A stretch of DNA of 64,000 nucleotides, taken from assembly GCF_010993965.1 (NCBI RefSeq), contig NZ_WIXM01000004.1:62001-126000 (forward strand), read 5' to 3'. The notes beneath the pieces were generated by a model. That model saw nothing but the letters and a program-made list of their open reading frames with translations. It was not told where the DNA came from and ran no database searches. The position numbers and the translations under genes were made by a program. Origin of the DNA: Gracilibacillus sp. YIM 98692 (GTDB lineage Bacteria; Bacillota; Bacilli; Bacillales; Amphibacillaceae). How positions within the stretch are numbered: position 1 is the stretch's first letter; every line of letters starts with the position of its first letter. Shown here in pieces: positions 25,309-34,401 of the stretch.

Positions 25309-28172
25309 TGAGTAAAAAAACGATACGACATTATGCGCCGATGGTCATTGCTAGTGGATTGCTTCTATTATCCTTGTGGTTAGCTATACGTGCGATTGCT
25401 AATTATTTATTTCTTATGATTGGTCAATTTCTAGATTATATCCCTACTTTTTTATTATTTGGCAACCCATTAAGACCTACTATATGGGGAATGATATTAA
25501 CCACTATGGTGTTAATAAGCGCTTGGTTATTTTCTACCAAGCTTAAAACCTTTCAATTTATTGGATGGAGAATCTATATATTTTTCCAAACCTTTTTAGG
25601 TATTCTATTTTATTATGCATGGTTTTCTACTGCTCCAATCTATAACATTGTCATCCCATACATTATGGAGCGTATAGCACAGGTCAACGCAGAAAATGTA
25701 TGGCAGCAAGTGTTAATTGGTAAACCTGAAAACTTACTTACCTTTTTTATGTTTTTTCCAAGTATTATATTAGCGCTAGTATGTATTTGGCTAAGTGGTC
25801 AATATTCTAAATATAGCGAGGACATTATTGAAAGGTTTAAAGAGTTTGAGTTTGTATCTCATCGATTGCAATCGTTCATCGATCAGAGTAACGAGAAGCA
25901 CTGGCCAGATGTAGCATTGGGACCCAATTCTAAGTCTAAGGAATTGGTTACTCAGCCAGGTAAAGACCGTACGTTGAATAATATCATCGTCGGTTCTATT
26001 GGGACCGGGAAAACGGCAGCCCTCGTCTTACCAATTTTAAATCAGGATTTACATTGGATGACTAAATTTATTAATGACTTTCCTCATTTATATAATCGGG
26101 AGGATTACCATACAGAGGACGTAAAAGGAATGTATTTAAATGGAATATCGGTTATTGAGCCTTCCAACGATTTATGCCAGAAAACGTATAAGCTAGTCCA
26201 AGCTCATAATATACCTACTAAATCAGTTTTTTACATTGATCCTACAAACCCGAATACACCCAATATCAATCCGATGCAAGGTCCAGTTGACCAGGTAGCA
26301 GAAGCATTTGCTATGGTAATAGATGGTCTAGCCGAAGGGGGAGACGGTGGTAATTTCTTTTTCCAGCAAAGTGAACGAAACCACTTGAAGCATTATATTT
26401 ATCTATTAAAATTACATGATCCAAACAAAGAAGTAACCTTTGATATGTTGTTAGATATGTATAATAACGCACAACTTGTACGAGATATGCATGTCCAATT
26501 AAAAGCTACATTTCCAGATCATATAGATGATATAGAAGATCGAGATGAACGTAATCATTGGAAAATTGTTCAACAAATTAATGAATGGTTTGATCTTAAT
26601 TTACGACCGAAATTGAATCGACAAGGTCAACCGGAAATAGTAACGGAAGGTAATTATAGAGGTCAACCAGCGTATTTTGATGCAAAAGCAGAGTATGTAC
26701 AAGGTCTTCGAAACATTCTTAATGATATTGGAGCAAATAAACTACTACGTCGAGTCCTGTTTGGGAAATCAGACTTTAATTTTGACAAGCACTTAGAATA
26801 TGGAGGATGCCTCTTGGTGAATACTGCAAAAGGAGAGATGGGTAATTTATCTAATGTTTTAGGAAAGATTGTATTGCTTAGTTTGCAAAATGCGGTGTTT
26901 CGCAGAGAGCCAGCTGTATCTAATTTTCACCATATTCTTGTCGATGAGTTTCCTGACTATATATATCGGCCATTTAAAGAATTCCCTGCACAATCTCGTA
27001 AATATAAAGCAATAGTCACAGTCGTTAGTCAAACCGTGACACAGTTGGCTGACAAATATGGAGAAACTTATATGCATACGTTGCTAGGTACTTTACGACA
27101 TAAAATGGTGTACGGGGATATACCCGAGTTTGACGCTCGATTATTTAGCGGTATTTTCGGGGATGAAAAACGTTATATAGAATCGCAAAATGAGCAATCT
27201 GTGTCTCCTTTACAGGAACAACCTATGTTACGCTCTGGTAGCATGTATACACCGGAAAAAGAAGTAGTGTTATCACCGAATGATATTATTTATCAAAAAG
27301 AATTTCAGGCAGCAGTAAAAATCGTGCAAAACAATCGTCCTATTGCAGCGGTACAAATCGATGCAAATTTTGTGCCAAGGGAAGAATTTGAAAAGGCTGT
27401 TGTACAAATTGAAGAGAATGCTGCCGAGGTATGGTGGAAGCAGCGAGAAGAGTATGTGGATTCCGCTACGATATTACCAGAAGGCGCTGAAATTGAAAAA
27501 GAAGAAGAAAATACCGAAAAACCTTCTTCTGAATCATCCAAAGAGGAAGGAGACATTGACTCGATGTCTGCTACCGATCAACCAACAGCACCGAATAATA
27601 TTCAAAAGCAAGGGCAGGATCGTATCAGAAAGAGGGATTCTAATATTGTATTTCCATCTCCTTCTGCTGGATCACATTCCGCTCACACTAAACCTAGCTT
27701 GCAATCGCCTAAAGAAGAGGTATCCAGCAGTAGATATAGAACAGAGAAAGGGAAGGTAGCAACCGCTACGCATGATGATCATCAAGAGAGAGTGACTACG
27801 ACAGCTACACCACATGTCAAAGATTCAAAGCCATTGATGCCATCATCTAATGATGAAAAAGAAAGTACTTCCAATAAAAGCGATATTTCACAAGCGGCAA
27901 TCGATGAGGAAAAAAATGCAAAAGATGTTGGAAATGAGGCCTTATCCGCTGTATTAGGAACTAATGTTACGGACACTGCAAAGGAAGTTCCAGATCATGA
28001 AGATTCTAATCAACCCGAAATAAGTCAATTAGGACCATCCCAGCAACAATTAGTAAATGAATTGGAATCTAATTTTCAACAGCCAAAATCACGTCATCAT
28101 TCACAACATCACAAGCATAAAAACTTACAAAACCGTTTGGAAAACCAACGAAAACATTTTAATCAATTTTAG
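25308..28172 (+). CDS. VirD4/TraG-type conjugation coupling protein
   Basis: A 954-residue membrane ATPase. Residues ~1-170 hold about four membrane segments, then comes Walker A GSIGTGKT at about 229-236 and Walker B ILVDEFPD at about 543-550. That is the plan of type IV coupling proteins, hexameric pumps that pass plasmid DNA and relaxase to the transfer channel. After the motor domain there is an unusual ~230-residue tail rich in Ser, Glu, Gln and His (730-954), probably disordered. It overlaps the relaxosome-type gene by one base. No relaxase is evident in the window. Confidence 0.85.
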   Translation: MSKKTIRHYAPMVIASGLLLLSLWLAIRAIANYLFLMIGQFLDYIPTFLLFGNPLRPTIWGMILTTMVLISAWLFSTKLKTFQFIGWRIYIFFQTFLGILFYYAWFSTAPIYNIVIPYIMERIAQVNAENVWQQVLIGKPENLLTFFMFFPSIILALVCIWLSGQYSKYSEDIIERFKEFEFVSHRLQSFIDQSNEKHWPDVALGPNSKSKELVTQPGKDRTLNNIIVGSIGTGKTAALVLPILNQDLHWMTKFINDFPHLYNREDYHTEDVKGMYLNGISVIEPSNDLCQKTYKLVQAHNIPTKSVFYIDPTNPNTPNINPMQGPVDQVAEAFAMVIDGLAEGGDGGNFFFQQSERNHLKHYIYLLKLHDPNKEVTFDMLLDMYNNAQLVRDMHVQLKATFPDHIDDIEDRDERNHWKIVQQINEWFDLNLRPKLNRQGQPEIVTEGNYRGQPAYFDAKAEYVQGLRNILNDIGANKLLRRVLFGKSDFNFDKHLEYGGCLLVNTAKGEMGNLSNVLGKIVLLSLQNAVFRREPAVSNFHHILVDEFPDYIYRPFKEFPAQSRKYKAIVTVVSQTVTQLADKYGETYMHTLLGTLRHKMVYGDIPEFDARLFSGIFGDEKRYIESQNEQSVSPLQEQPMLRSGSMYTPEKEVVLSPNDIIYQKEFQAAVKIVQNNRPIAAVQIDANFVPREEFEKAVVQIEENAAEVWWKQREEYVDSATILPEGAEIEKEEENTEKPSSESSKEEGDIDSMSATDQPTAPNNIQKQGQDRIRKRDSNIVFPSPSAGSHSAHTKPSLQSPKEEVSSSRYRTEKGKVATATHDDHQERVTTTATPHVKDSKPLMPSSNDEKESTSNKSDISQAAIDEEKNAKDVGNEALSAVLGTNVTDTAKEVPDHEDSNQPEISQLGPSQQQLVNELESNFQQPKSRHHSQHHKHKNLQNRLENQRKHFNQF

Positions 28173-28190
28173 ATTATTCTTTTTTATTCC

Positions 28191-28219
28191 TTGTCACATT
28201 TTCACAAATCATGTATGAT
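28191..28219 (+). promoter_or_regulatory. Promoter of the S1-domain operon
   Basis: TTGTCA (28191-28196), 17 bases, TATGAT (28214-28219). It lies 19 bases after the coupling protein gene and 30 bases before leader terminator G. Confidence 0.65.
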
Positions 28220-28247
28220 ATGTATTAATAAAGGCATATATGAAATG

Positions 28248-28309
28248 GGAAATACCCAAACCGTAAAACGGCAAACGTCCGTTTTATTTCGGTTTGGGTA
28301 TTTTTTTAT
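28248..28309 (+). terminator. Leader terminator G, before the S1-domain gene
   Basis: AATACCCAAACCG pairs perfectly with CGGTTTGGGTATT, with an inner AAAACGG/CCGTTTT stem and seven T's after it. GGGAA precedes the first arm, as in leaders E, F and H. It could also end the coupling-protein transcript. Confidence 0.85.
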
Positions 28310-28353
28310 GCCATTTTTTTACAACAAACACAAGAGGTTAAGGAGGAATTTTT

Positions 28354-29247
28354 ATGGCGATAGAGTCATGGAAATCACAAGAGGAACTAGAGGAATTAGC
28401 AAGAAAGCATCGTACACAGGAAATTACGGAAGGGGTCATCCAATCGGTTGGTACTCGTAAATTACCAGTAACCGATGAAAATGGTAGAACAGAAACCAAA
28501 GAGGTAGAGGTTGCTTTCTTCATGCTTGAAGGAGGCATTATGGGATATTGCCCTGCGCATGAGTTTTCTGATCGCTCCTTCCGCTCGTTAGTCGGTTTCG
28601 TCGGTCAAATTAAAGAATTTGTCATAGATCGTATTGAGTTAGAAGAACGAATTGCCATTGTCAGTGTACGAAAAGCAGATGAAAGAAAAAGAGAGGCATT
28701 TTGGACGGAGTTAAAATCCCTAGAAGAACGTAATGAATTGCAAGATCATACCTTTGAAGGCATTATTAATGGGGTAAATCCTGATACAAATCGCATCTTT
28801 GTTCGTATTAATGGTGCTGATTGCTTTATGTCGCCTAGAGATTGGGCACATGGGCGTACTCGTGATCTACAGGAAGAAGCGGAACGTGGTAAAAAGATTG
28901 CAGTAAAAGTATTACGTATGGATGAAGAGCGCAACTTAATACAAGTTAGTCGTCGTCATGCGATGGACGATCCATTTGATAAATTGGAAGCTTTACGCAA
29001 TATGGATGCTGTTGCAGGTAAAGTATCCGAAGTACACGCTATACATGGGATCTTTATACAATTAGATTTGGGACTAGAGGTAAAAGGAATAAAACCTCGT
29101 TATTTAGAAGAGCCTATCGCCGGTGATATTGTTACATGTAAAGTACGCACCATTGATCGAGAACGTCGTCATGCTAAAGTGGTCATTGTAGGGTATCCTC
29201 GTGGGAAGAAAAAAAGAAAAGACGCAGGATCGTTCCTTTTTAGCTAA
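28354..29247 (+). CDS. S1-domain RNA-binding protein
   Basis: A 297-residue protein related to ribosomal protein S1. About three S1-type stretches are visible: a first around 25-110, a second with TFEGIINGVNPDTNRIFVRI, and a third with VAGKVSEVHAIHGIFIQLDL. S1 modules bind RNA; in NusA, Rho and S1 they act in transcription or translation. A plasmid S1 protein sitting behind its own leader terminator is a reasonable candidate for controlling those leaders, but that is only inference. It ends in a basic KKKRKD-like tail. The start follows TAAGGAGG. Confidence 0.8.
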   Translation: MAIESWKSQEELEELARKHRTQEITEGVIQSVGTRKLPVTDENGRTETKEVEVAFFMLEGGIMGYCPAHEFSDRSFRSLVGFVGQIKEFVIDRIELEERIAIVSVRKADERKREAFWTELKSLEERNELQDHTFEGIINGVNPDTNRIFVRINGADCFMSPRDWAHGRTRDLQEEAERGKKIAVKVLRMDEERNLIQVSRRHAMDDPFDKLEALRNMDAVAGKVSEVHAIHGIFIQLDLGLEVKGIKPRYLEEPIAGDIVTCKVRTIDRERRHAKVVIVGYPRGKKKRKDAGSFLFS

Positions 29248-30221
29248 TGAGTATGGACCAACCGCTTCAACACCCTAACTCCCAAAAGGAGGATTATCAA
29301 GGTTTTTATACAAAGGATGGGGTGATTCCGGTATGGGATCATCCGCTCCTTACTGGTCATCACATCTTACCCACGAACTATCGACCAAAGGTAAAGCTCG
29401 ATCAAGCTCTCTCATTAGTTTCCAATCGTCAAGTAAAAGAAGACGATATGACAGTCTTAAAAGTATTAGGAGATGCGATATGTGCAAACGAGGACCAATT
29501 ACGTCGTTATTTAGAACCCATTATGACGCGCTCGCAAGTATCTAAACGGTTAGATACGTTTCGTAAACATGGTTTAGTTCAACGATGGAAAGTTCGTATT
29601 GCTAATGATGTTGAAGAAGAAATAAGGCCCCCCGCTCCATTTACGTTAGGTATAGCGGGTTACAAGCTTTTAAAGCATTATTACAATGACCAAGTCTTCA
29701 TGGAACCAGATCGTTGGGATGTTTTAGGTATTCCCGGTATCCAACGCTATGTAGCGTTCAACGAGATTCGCTGTCGTTTCGTGGAAGCGAGGACGTTACA
29801 AAACTGGCAATGGAACGTACCTATTACCAATCAAGGACGTATTCGTTCCGCTGCAGCGGTAGCTACCGTTCAAACACCTCAAGGACCGCTACGTTTTATC
29901 ATAGAACGAGCACAAATGAGTCAAAATTATATTGGCTATTTAAAAGACACTTTATTTCAATGGAAAGAAGTAGTCGAGCAGTATGCTACATTACCAAGCC
30001 GTTCATTTGAGGGACCGCTAAATTTTGTTGTCATTGTATATGCATCGACGGTAACCATGGCAGAGTATATTCAATCAGAACTATTGCTTGATACATTTCC
30101 ATTCAATATATGGTTATGTGTGGAAGAAAAAATAGAGGATGAGGGTTTAGACCATGCTTTTTATCGACCTAGTTCCAATTCAATACAACATATGCATTTA
30201 GAATTTTTAAATCGACAATAG
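29247..30221 (+). CDS. Second replication-relaxation-like winged-helix protein
   Basis: A 324-residue protein overlapping the S1 gene by one base (TAATG), so translation is coupled; there is no strong ribosome binding site. A helix-turn-helix-like segment (EDQLRRYLEPIMTRSQVSKR, then LDTFRKHGLVQRW) is followed by a domain (FNEIRCRFVEAR, then PLRFIIERAQ) whose order resembles the Replic_Relax protein at 23992. Likely DNA-binding and plasmid-specific, perhaps acting at the transfer or replication origin. Confidence 0.5.
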   Translation: MSMDQPLQHPNSQKEDYQGFYTKDGVIPVWDHPLLTGHHILPTNYRPKVKLDQALSLVSNRQVKEDDMTVLKVLGDAICANEDQLRRYLEPIMTRSQVSKRLDTFRKHGLVQRWKVRIANDVEEEIRPPAPFTLGIAGYKLLKHYYNDQVFMEPDRWDVLGIPGIQRYVAFNEIRCRFVEARTLQNWQWNVPITNQGRIRSAAAVATVQTPQGPLRFIIERAQMSQNYIGYLKDTLFQWKEVVEQYATLPSRSFEGPLNFVVIVYASTVTMAEYIQSELLLDTFPFNIWLCVEEKIEDEGLDHAFYRPSSNSIQHMHLEFLNRQ

Positions 30222-30244
30222 ATTCAAAAAAGGATGAACGACAC

Positions 30245-30394
30245 ATGGAAGAATACTCCGTTTCTTTATTTACCCTTATCAACAAACTAGATACGGGTAC
30301 CTTTCAACACTCCATTCGTGTAGCAGATTTACTATGCGAATGGGGGCTATCGTCCTTATCAATCAGGCATCTCTTCCTATCGTGCATTGGATGA
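30245..30394 (+). pseudogene. Stub of an HD-domain-like gene
   Basis: A 49-codon frame (MEEYSVSLFTLINKLDTG, then FQHSIRVADLL) resembles the start of an HD-type phosphohydrolase or signalling domain, but it stops at once. A different frame continues for another 20 residues (SLPIVHWMKDYK), suggesting a frameshift and later loss of the rest. Confidence 0.35.
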
Positions 30395-30586
30395 AGGATT
30401 ATAAGACAAATGGTATGATCCCATGTTATTAGATCATTTTATCGAATATATGACTGGTAATCAGGGCAGGAAACGCATTTTACATTCTATTTTTTCCTAG
30501 AAAGGTAGAATGTTTTTTTGTGGTTTGTTTTCTATGACATTTCATAATAGAATAGAAAGTAAGCTATAGGATGGAGGTTATCTTGT

Positions 30587-32020
30587 ATGAGTAAACCGTA
30601 CTATGATATTCCAACATACATGTATGAAGAAATAGATAAGCAAGTGACAGGTAATCTCCGTCAACTTGCACACCGTTATGTATTTGATGAAGAAGAGGAC
30701 TTTACATCACAACTCTATCATTATATAGATACCATGTTTGAAAAGCACTTTCTAAACGACAATCAACTGCTTATTGATTCGACTAGCAGTTTTCATAAAT
30801 TTCACCGACGTGTCCAAACCAATAAAAAAAATTGGGTAAAACAATTAAAAAAGGATATAGAGGAAGGGGATTCCTATATTCACCAAGATTGGTTGGCGTT
30901 AAAACGCTATTTTTCTTTACAAAAAGAGCAAATGAATACCCTGGAAGATAAAGATACTTTTATACAGCAGCAATTATCTAATATTGAGGAATGGGCAAAA
31001 GATAAATCGCAACGTCTTGCTGATTTTCCATATATTGAGTCTAAAAAACCTTTTCAGATCAAAAAAGCTTTAGATAATGATCTCATCTTATTAATCGCAA
31101 AAGTATTAAAAGATATTCCAAGCAATATGATTTCGCAACGAGCCAATATTTTGGTGGATAACCCTATTTTCACCGATGAAAAGACTCGTTTTCCTGTTCA
31201 TCAAACGAGTTCATATCCCAATCAATCTAATACGATCACTAGATACCAGGATGATTACAATTATGAACAGGAAAAAATTGTTCGCTCCATTATGGAATTA
31301 GATGATAATGATACTTTATTTTTTAAAACAAACTTCCAGCTGGATGCCACCGATTCCCAAATCTTAGATTATGTGATTAATCATCGTGATGACAAACTAT
31401 TCTATAAAGAAAGTATTGTGAATATTGATATGAGCGCTTTAGCAAAGCATATCTATCAACATAGAGGGAAAAAGCAGTATCGCTTATTAGAGAAAAGACT
31501 TCATAAATTCGCATTCTCTAGAATGGAAGGTTATACCGTAGGTGAAAACAACCGCACAACCTTTACGTTGAATTTCTTTGAGTATGTAAAGGTCGTACAA
31601 GAAGGAGAACGGGTTACTGCGCAAATACGTCTTTCTCAAACATTAAAAGATCAAATGATCAATAATCAGACGATCCGCATTTATAGTCACTATTTAGAAA
31701 ACTTAGAAAATAACATCTCCAAACTATTAATCTATAATTTACAGAAAGAACGAATAGATGCTTACATCGACAAGCGGCAGCCACAGCATTATTATGATTT
31801 ACAATTCTTTATTAGCCGTATACGATTTCGAGCACGTACCATGCAAAGCATTCTTAAAAAAGTTAGTCTGGCCTTAGATGAGTTCTTGGATCACGATATT
31901 CTCATCGAGTCCTATGAGCGAGATGGAGCAGGTTTCTATATTGACCTCAAGCCATTAACAAAAGCTGAAAAAGTCGATTATTTCTCAAAAAAGGACCGTT
32001 CCATCCACATCCTACCTTAA
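30587..32020 (+). CDS. Uncharacterised plasmid protein
   Basis: A 477-residue soluble, charged protein with no signal peptide or membrane segment. The region around residues 240-420 (ATDSQILDYVINHRDDKLFY, then SALAKHIYQHRG) looks like tandem winged-helix DNA-binding domains of the kind seen in theta-plasmid initiators, so it may bind origin or transfer DNA. It has no iterons beside it, so the initiator role fits the gene at 36888 better. The start follows GATGGAGG and it is the last gene of this plus-strand block. Confidence 0.45.
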   Translation: MSKPYYDIPTYMYEEIDKQVTGNLRQLAHRYVFDEEEDFTSQLYHYIDTMFEKHFLNDNQLLIDSTSSFHKFHRRVQTNKKNWVKQLKKDIEEGDSYIHQDWLALKRYFSLQKEQMNTLEDKDTFIQQQLSNIEEWAKDKSQRLADFPYIESKKPFQIKKALDNDLILLIAKVLKDIPSNMISQRANILVDNPIFTDEKTRFPVHQTSSYPNQSNTITRYQDDYNYEQEKIVRSIMELDDNDTLFFKTNFQLDATDSQILDYVINHRDDKLFYKESIVNIDMSALAKHIYQHRGKKQYRLLEKRLHKFAFSRMEGYTVGENNRTTFTLNFFEYVKVVQEGERVTAQIRLSQTLKDQMINNQTIRIYSHYLENLENNISKLLIYNLQKERIDAYIDKRQPQHYYDLQFFISRIRFRARTMQSILKKVSLALDEFLDHDILIESYERDGAGFYIDLKPLTKAEKVDYFSKKDRSIHILP

Positions 32021-32457
32021 TAACTTCTAAAATATGATTTGAAATAAAGTCATACATTTTTAAATACAGTTTTATCATTCTACCCCTTTGGATATTTGTC
32101 TAAAGGGGCTTTTCCTACCTTCATTAATGAAAATAAATCAATTGATAGAAGAAATAGATGCTATAGATTGTAAACCAGCTAATAGAAGTTCGTACTTAGT
32201 GTGTGAATAAGCATTTTGTTTTTTTTACATTTTCTCCATAATATCTGAACTACTTAGACATAAATGGATAGTTTTATTATTAAATATAGATAAGATAAAA
32301 TTGAAGCAATATGATGATATTGGTGTTGGAATACATTTGGGTATTTGAGGTGAAGTTAAAAAGCAAGCGGGATTGTTATCCCGCCTTTTAAACTCCTTTT
32401 TGATATATGTTGTAGGGACTTAATTTAATTATTTCTTTATTCTTTTTTTAGTGGGAA
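32021..32457. other. Gene-free gap with two terminators
   Basis: CCCCTTT/AAAGGGG at 32090-32116 with a T run ends the plus-strand gene. GCGGGAT/ATCCCGC at 32366-32386, followed on the minus strand by TTGCTTTTT, ends the amidase gene arriving from the other side. Nothing else is seen. Confidence 0.7.
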
Positions 32458-33462
32458 TTAATTATAAGTACCAACAAATTTAATTACTCTAAAATCATTT
32501 TCGGTTGAACTTATTGTATCAAAGTCATGATCGACCCTATTAGAGGTATGGCCACTATAGTAGAGTTTTCCATCTACTTTTTTAGTGACAATAATGGAAT
32601 GATACCAATCTCCACTACTAGTATCTTTTAATTGGATGATATCCCCTACCTCAGCGTAACTAGACACTTGGTATCGATAGGAATAATTGTTTGCATTTAA
32701 TCCTTTAGTATAAACCCAGTATTTATAAAAGTCATTAACACCTATGAATGACGAAGATTCCTTCCAGGCATCGACATAGTAATTTGTTCTCCACTCCTGG
32801 TATTTAATACTGTACCAATAATTGGTAGTACTTGTAATACCTGTTGAAGGACTAGAGTAATGTTGAGGTTTACCACCCGCTTCAGCAGCTTGCGAAACAA
32901 AATTTGTACAATCCTTAAAATGAGAATTATACTCAGGATTTCTCCCATCTCCCCATTCTCTTGCATATGCAGCAGCAGCAATACCATCATATACGTGACT
33001 TGCTGCAGAAAAATCGGATTCTCCATCTTGTTTTTTCTTTTGTTCTTTATTTAAAGCATTATTTTTATCTATATTCTCTTTCTTAATTTCTTGTAATGTT
33101 TTTTCCTTAGTTTCTGTATCTAATACAAATGAATCTATTTCACTATTTTCAAATTGTTCTTTTTCTAATTTATCGAGATAGGTTGCTGCATAGATTCTTA
33201 TTTCATCACTATATAGATGTTGAGCCAATTCCTCATCATTCTCATATAATAGCTGTTCTGTTAAGTAATTTACATATTCATATGAACCAACATTAAAGGT
33301 TATGTCGTTCTCTTTCATGTAATCAATTAAAATTTCCTCAACTTCTCCTATCGTAGAGGGTCCTTTATTTTTCCCTTTACCCATTTCGTTACTCGCAGCA
33401 GAAATAGATGAAGTGAACATTAAAACTAATATTATTGAAAATGCTAAAACTTTCCTTATCAT
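32458..33462 (-). CDS. Secreted amidase-domain protein
   Basis: A 334-residue exported protein. The start used is the ATG at 33460-33462 after AGGAGAGGTGA, which gives a good signal peptide (MIRKVLAFSIILVLMF, then SISAAS); a longer frame starting at 33564 is unlikely. The C-terminal ~160 residues fit the putative amidase domain (amidase_6): AAAYAREWGDGRNPEYN, then FKDCTNFVSQAAEAGG with the candidate nucleophile Cys, and YHSIIVT with the partner His. Such domains are cysteine-based cell-wall amidases or related hydrolases. A charged Glu/Lys-rich segment links the two parts. Confidence 0.8.
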   Translation of the reverse strand: MIRKVLAFSIILVLMFTSSISAASNEMGKGKNKGPSTIGEVEEILIDYMKENDITFNVGSYEYVNYLTEQLLYENDEELAQHLYSDEIRIYAATYLDKLEKEQFENSEIDSFVLDTETKEKTLQEIKKENIDKNNALNKEQKKKQDGESDFSAASHVYDGIAAAAYAREWGDGRNPEYNSHFKDCTNFVSQAAEAGGKPQHYSSPSTGITSTTNYWYSIKYQEWRTNYYVDAWKESSSFIGVNDFYKYWVYTKGLNANNYSYRYQVSSYAEVGDIIQLKDTSSGDWYHSIIVTKKVDGKLYYSGHTSNRVDHDFDTISSTENDFRVIKFVGTYN

Positions 33463-33820
33463 AGTATCACCTCTCCTAATTTTTTTTTGAATTTTATTAC
33501 GCAATGTAATAGATTTATTCATTTTCATAGATGTGATTATTGTTAAATAAACGCTTCGGAGCATTCCACCTCCTTTCTAATTTTATCAATAGTCAATTAT
33601 TACCCTGTTAATAGGTAAGAAATTAGTGGCCAATTATCACACCTTATTTATAAAACACTTAAAAAATAAAATAGTTACGGTAAAAATTGGATTATATGTT
33701 AAAAATTATAATCAAATGTCTGTTTGTATGATGTTGATTTTGCTATAATATAATTATTAATTTTTGGAATACGATCGAATAAAATGTAAATTTTTAAATC
33801 TTTAGTCTGAGGGGGATTAT
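33463..33820. other. Divergent promoter region
   Basis: AT-rich with no gene. An extended -10 (TGCTATAAT near 33745) points to the small exported protein gene at 33821. Upstream of the amidase gene no clear boxes stand out. Confidence 0.45.
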
Positions 33821-34222
33821 ATGAAAAAAATTAGTATACTAATAATTATATTAGTTTTCGGATTAGGTCTGTTTATTTATTTAAGTCTTCAACCAAATGA
33901 TTGGGTGGGTAAAAGTAAAGATGGAAAATGGACAGCTATTTATGAACAAGAAGGTATAAAGGACAGGTGGTTTGGAACGCTTCAATGGAGTGGTGAAGGA
34001 GAACCAATAATTACTTATAGGGAATTCAAAATAAATGGTGTCCATAGCGCTGGTGATGGTCAGCCTGGTTCCGAAAAACAAACTAGGTCTGAAAAAGTAG
34101 AATCAGAGATTGAGTTTGCAGCATTTGGAGAACAACCAGACAATAGTGATACTTTAGAACTTATCTTGCATTGGACTGAAGGCGATACAAAATTTGAGGA
34201 AGTTATCGTTTTACAACCTTAA
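33821..34222 (+). CDS. Small exported or membrane-anchored hypothetical protein
   Basis: A 133-residue protein with an N-terminal hydrophobic segment (residues 4-22) that could be a signal anchor, and a beta-rich outer domain (WVGKSKDGKWTAIYEQEG, then WSGEGEPIIT). There is no lipobox, so it is probably anchored by the segment. The start follows GAGGGGG. Family unknown. Confidence 0.6.
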   Translation: MKKISILIIILVFGLGLFIYLSLQPNDWVGKSKDGKWTAIYEQEGIKDRWFGTLQWSGEGEPIITYREFKINGVHSAGDGQPGSEKQTRSEKVESEIEFAAFGEQPDNSDTLELILHWTEGDTKFEEVIVLQP

Positions 34223-34401
34223 GAAGGGATTTATTTTATTCATTTACGAGACTTAGAATTAAACGAAGGCGATCATAATTTATGTAGTTCCGTTTAGGTG
34301 GAAAAACATGTGAAATAGCATACTAATTAAAAGACCAAATCGCACTATATAACTAGAGATATATGTAGTTATGCATATTCATAGAGAGGAGAATATATAT
34401 T

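Noticed and set aside
27343-27759. Long frames on both strands inside the coupling protein gene
   Set aside because: They arise from the repetitive Ser/Glu/Gln-rich tail of the coupling protein read in other frames, and none has a ribosome binding site.
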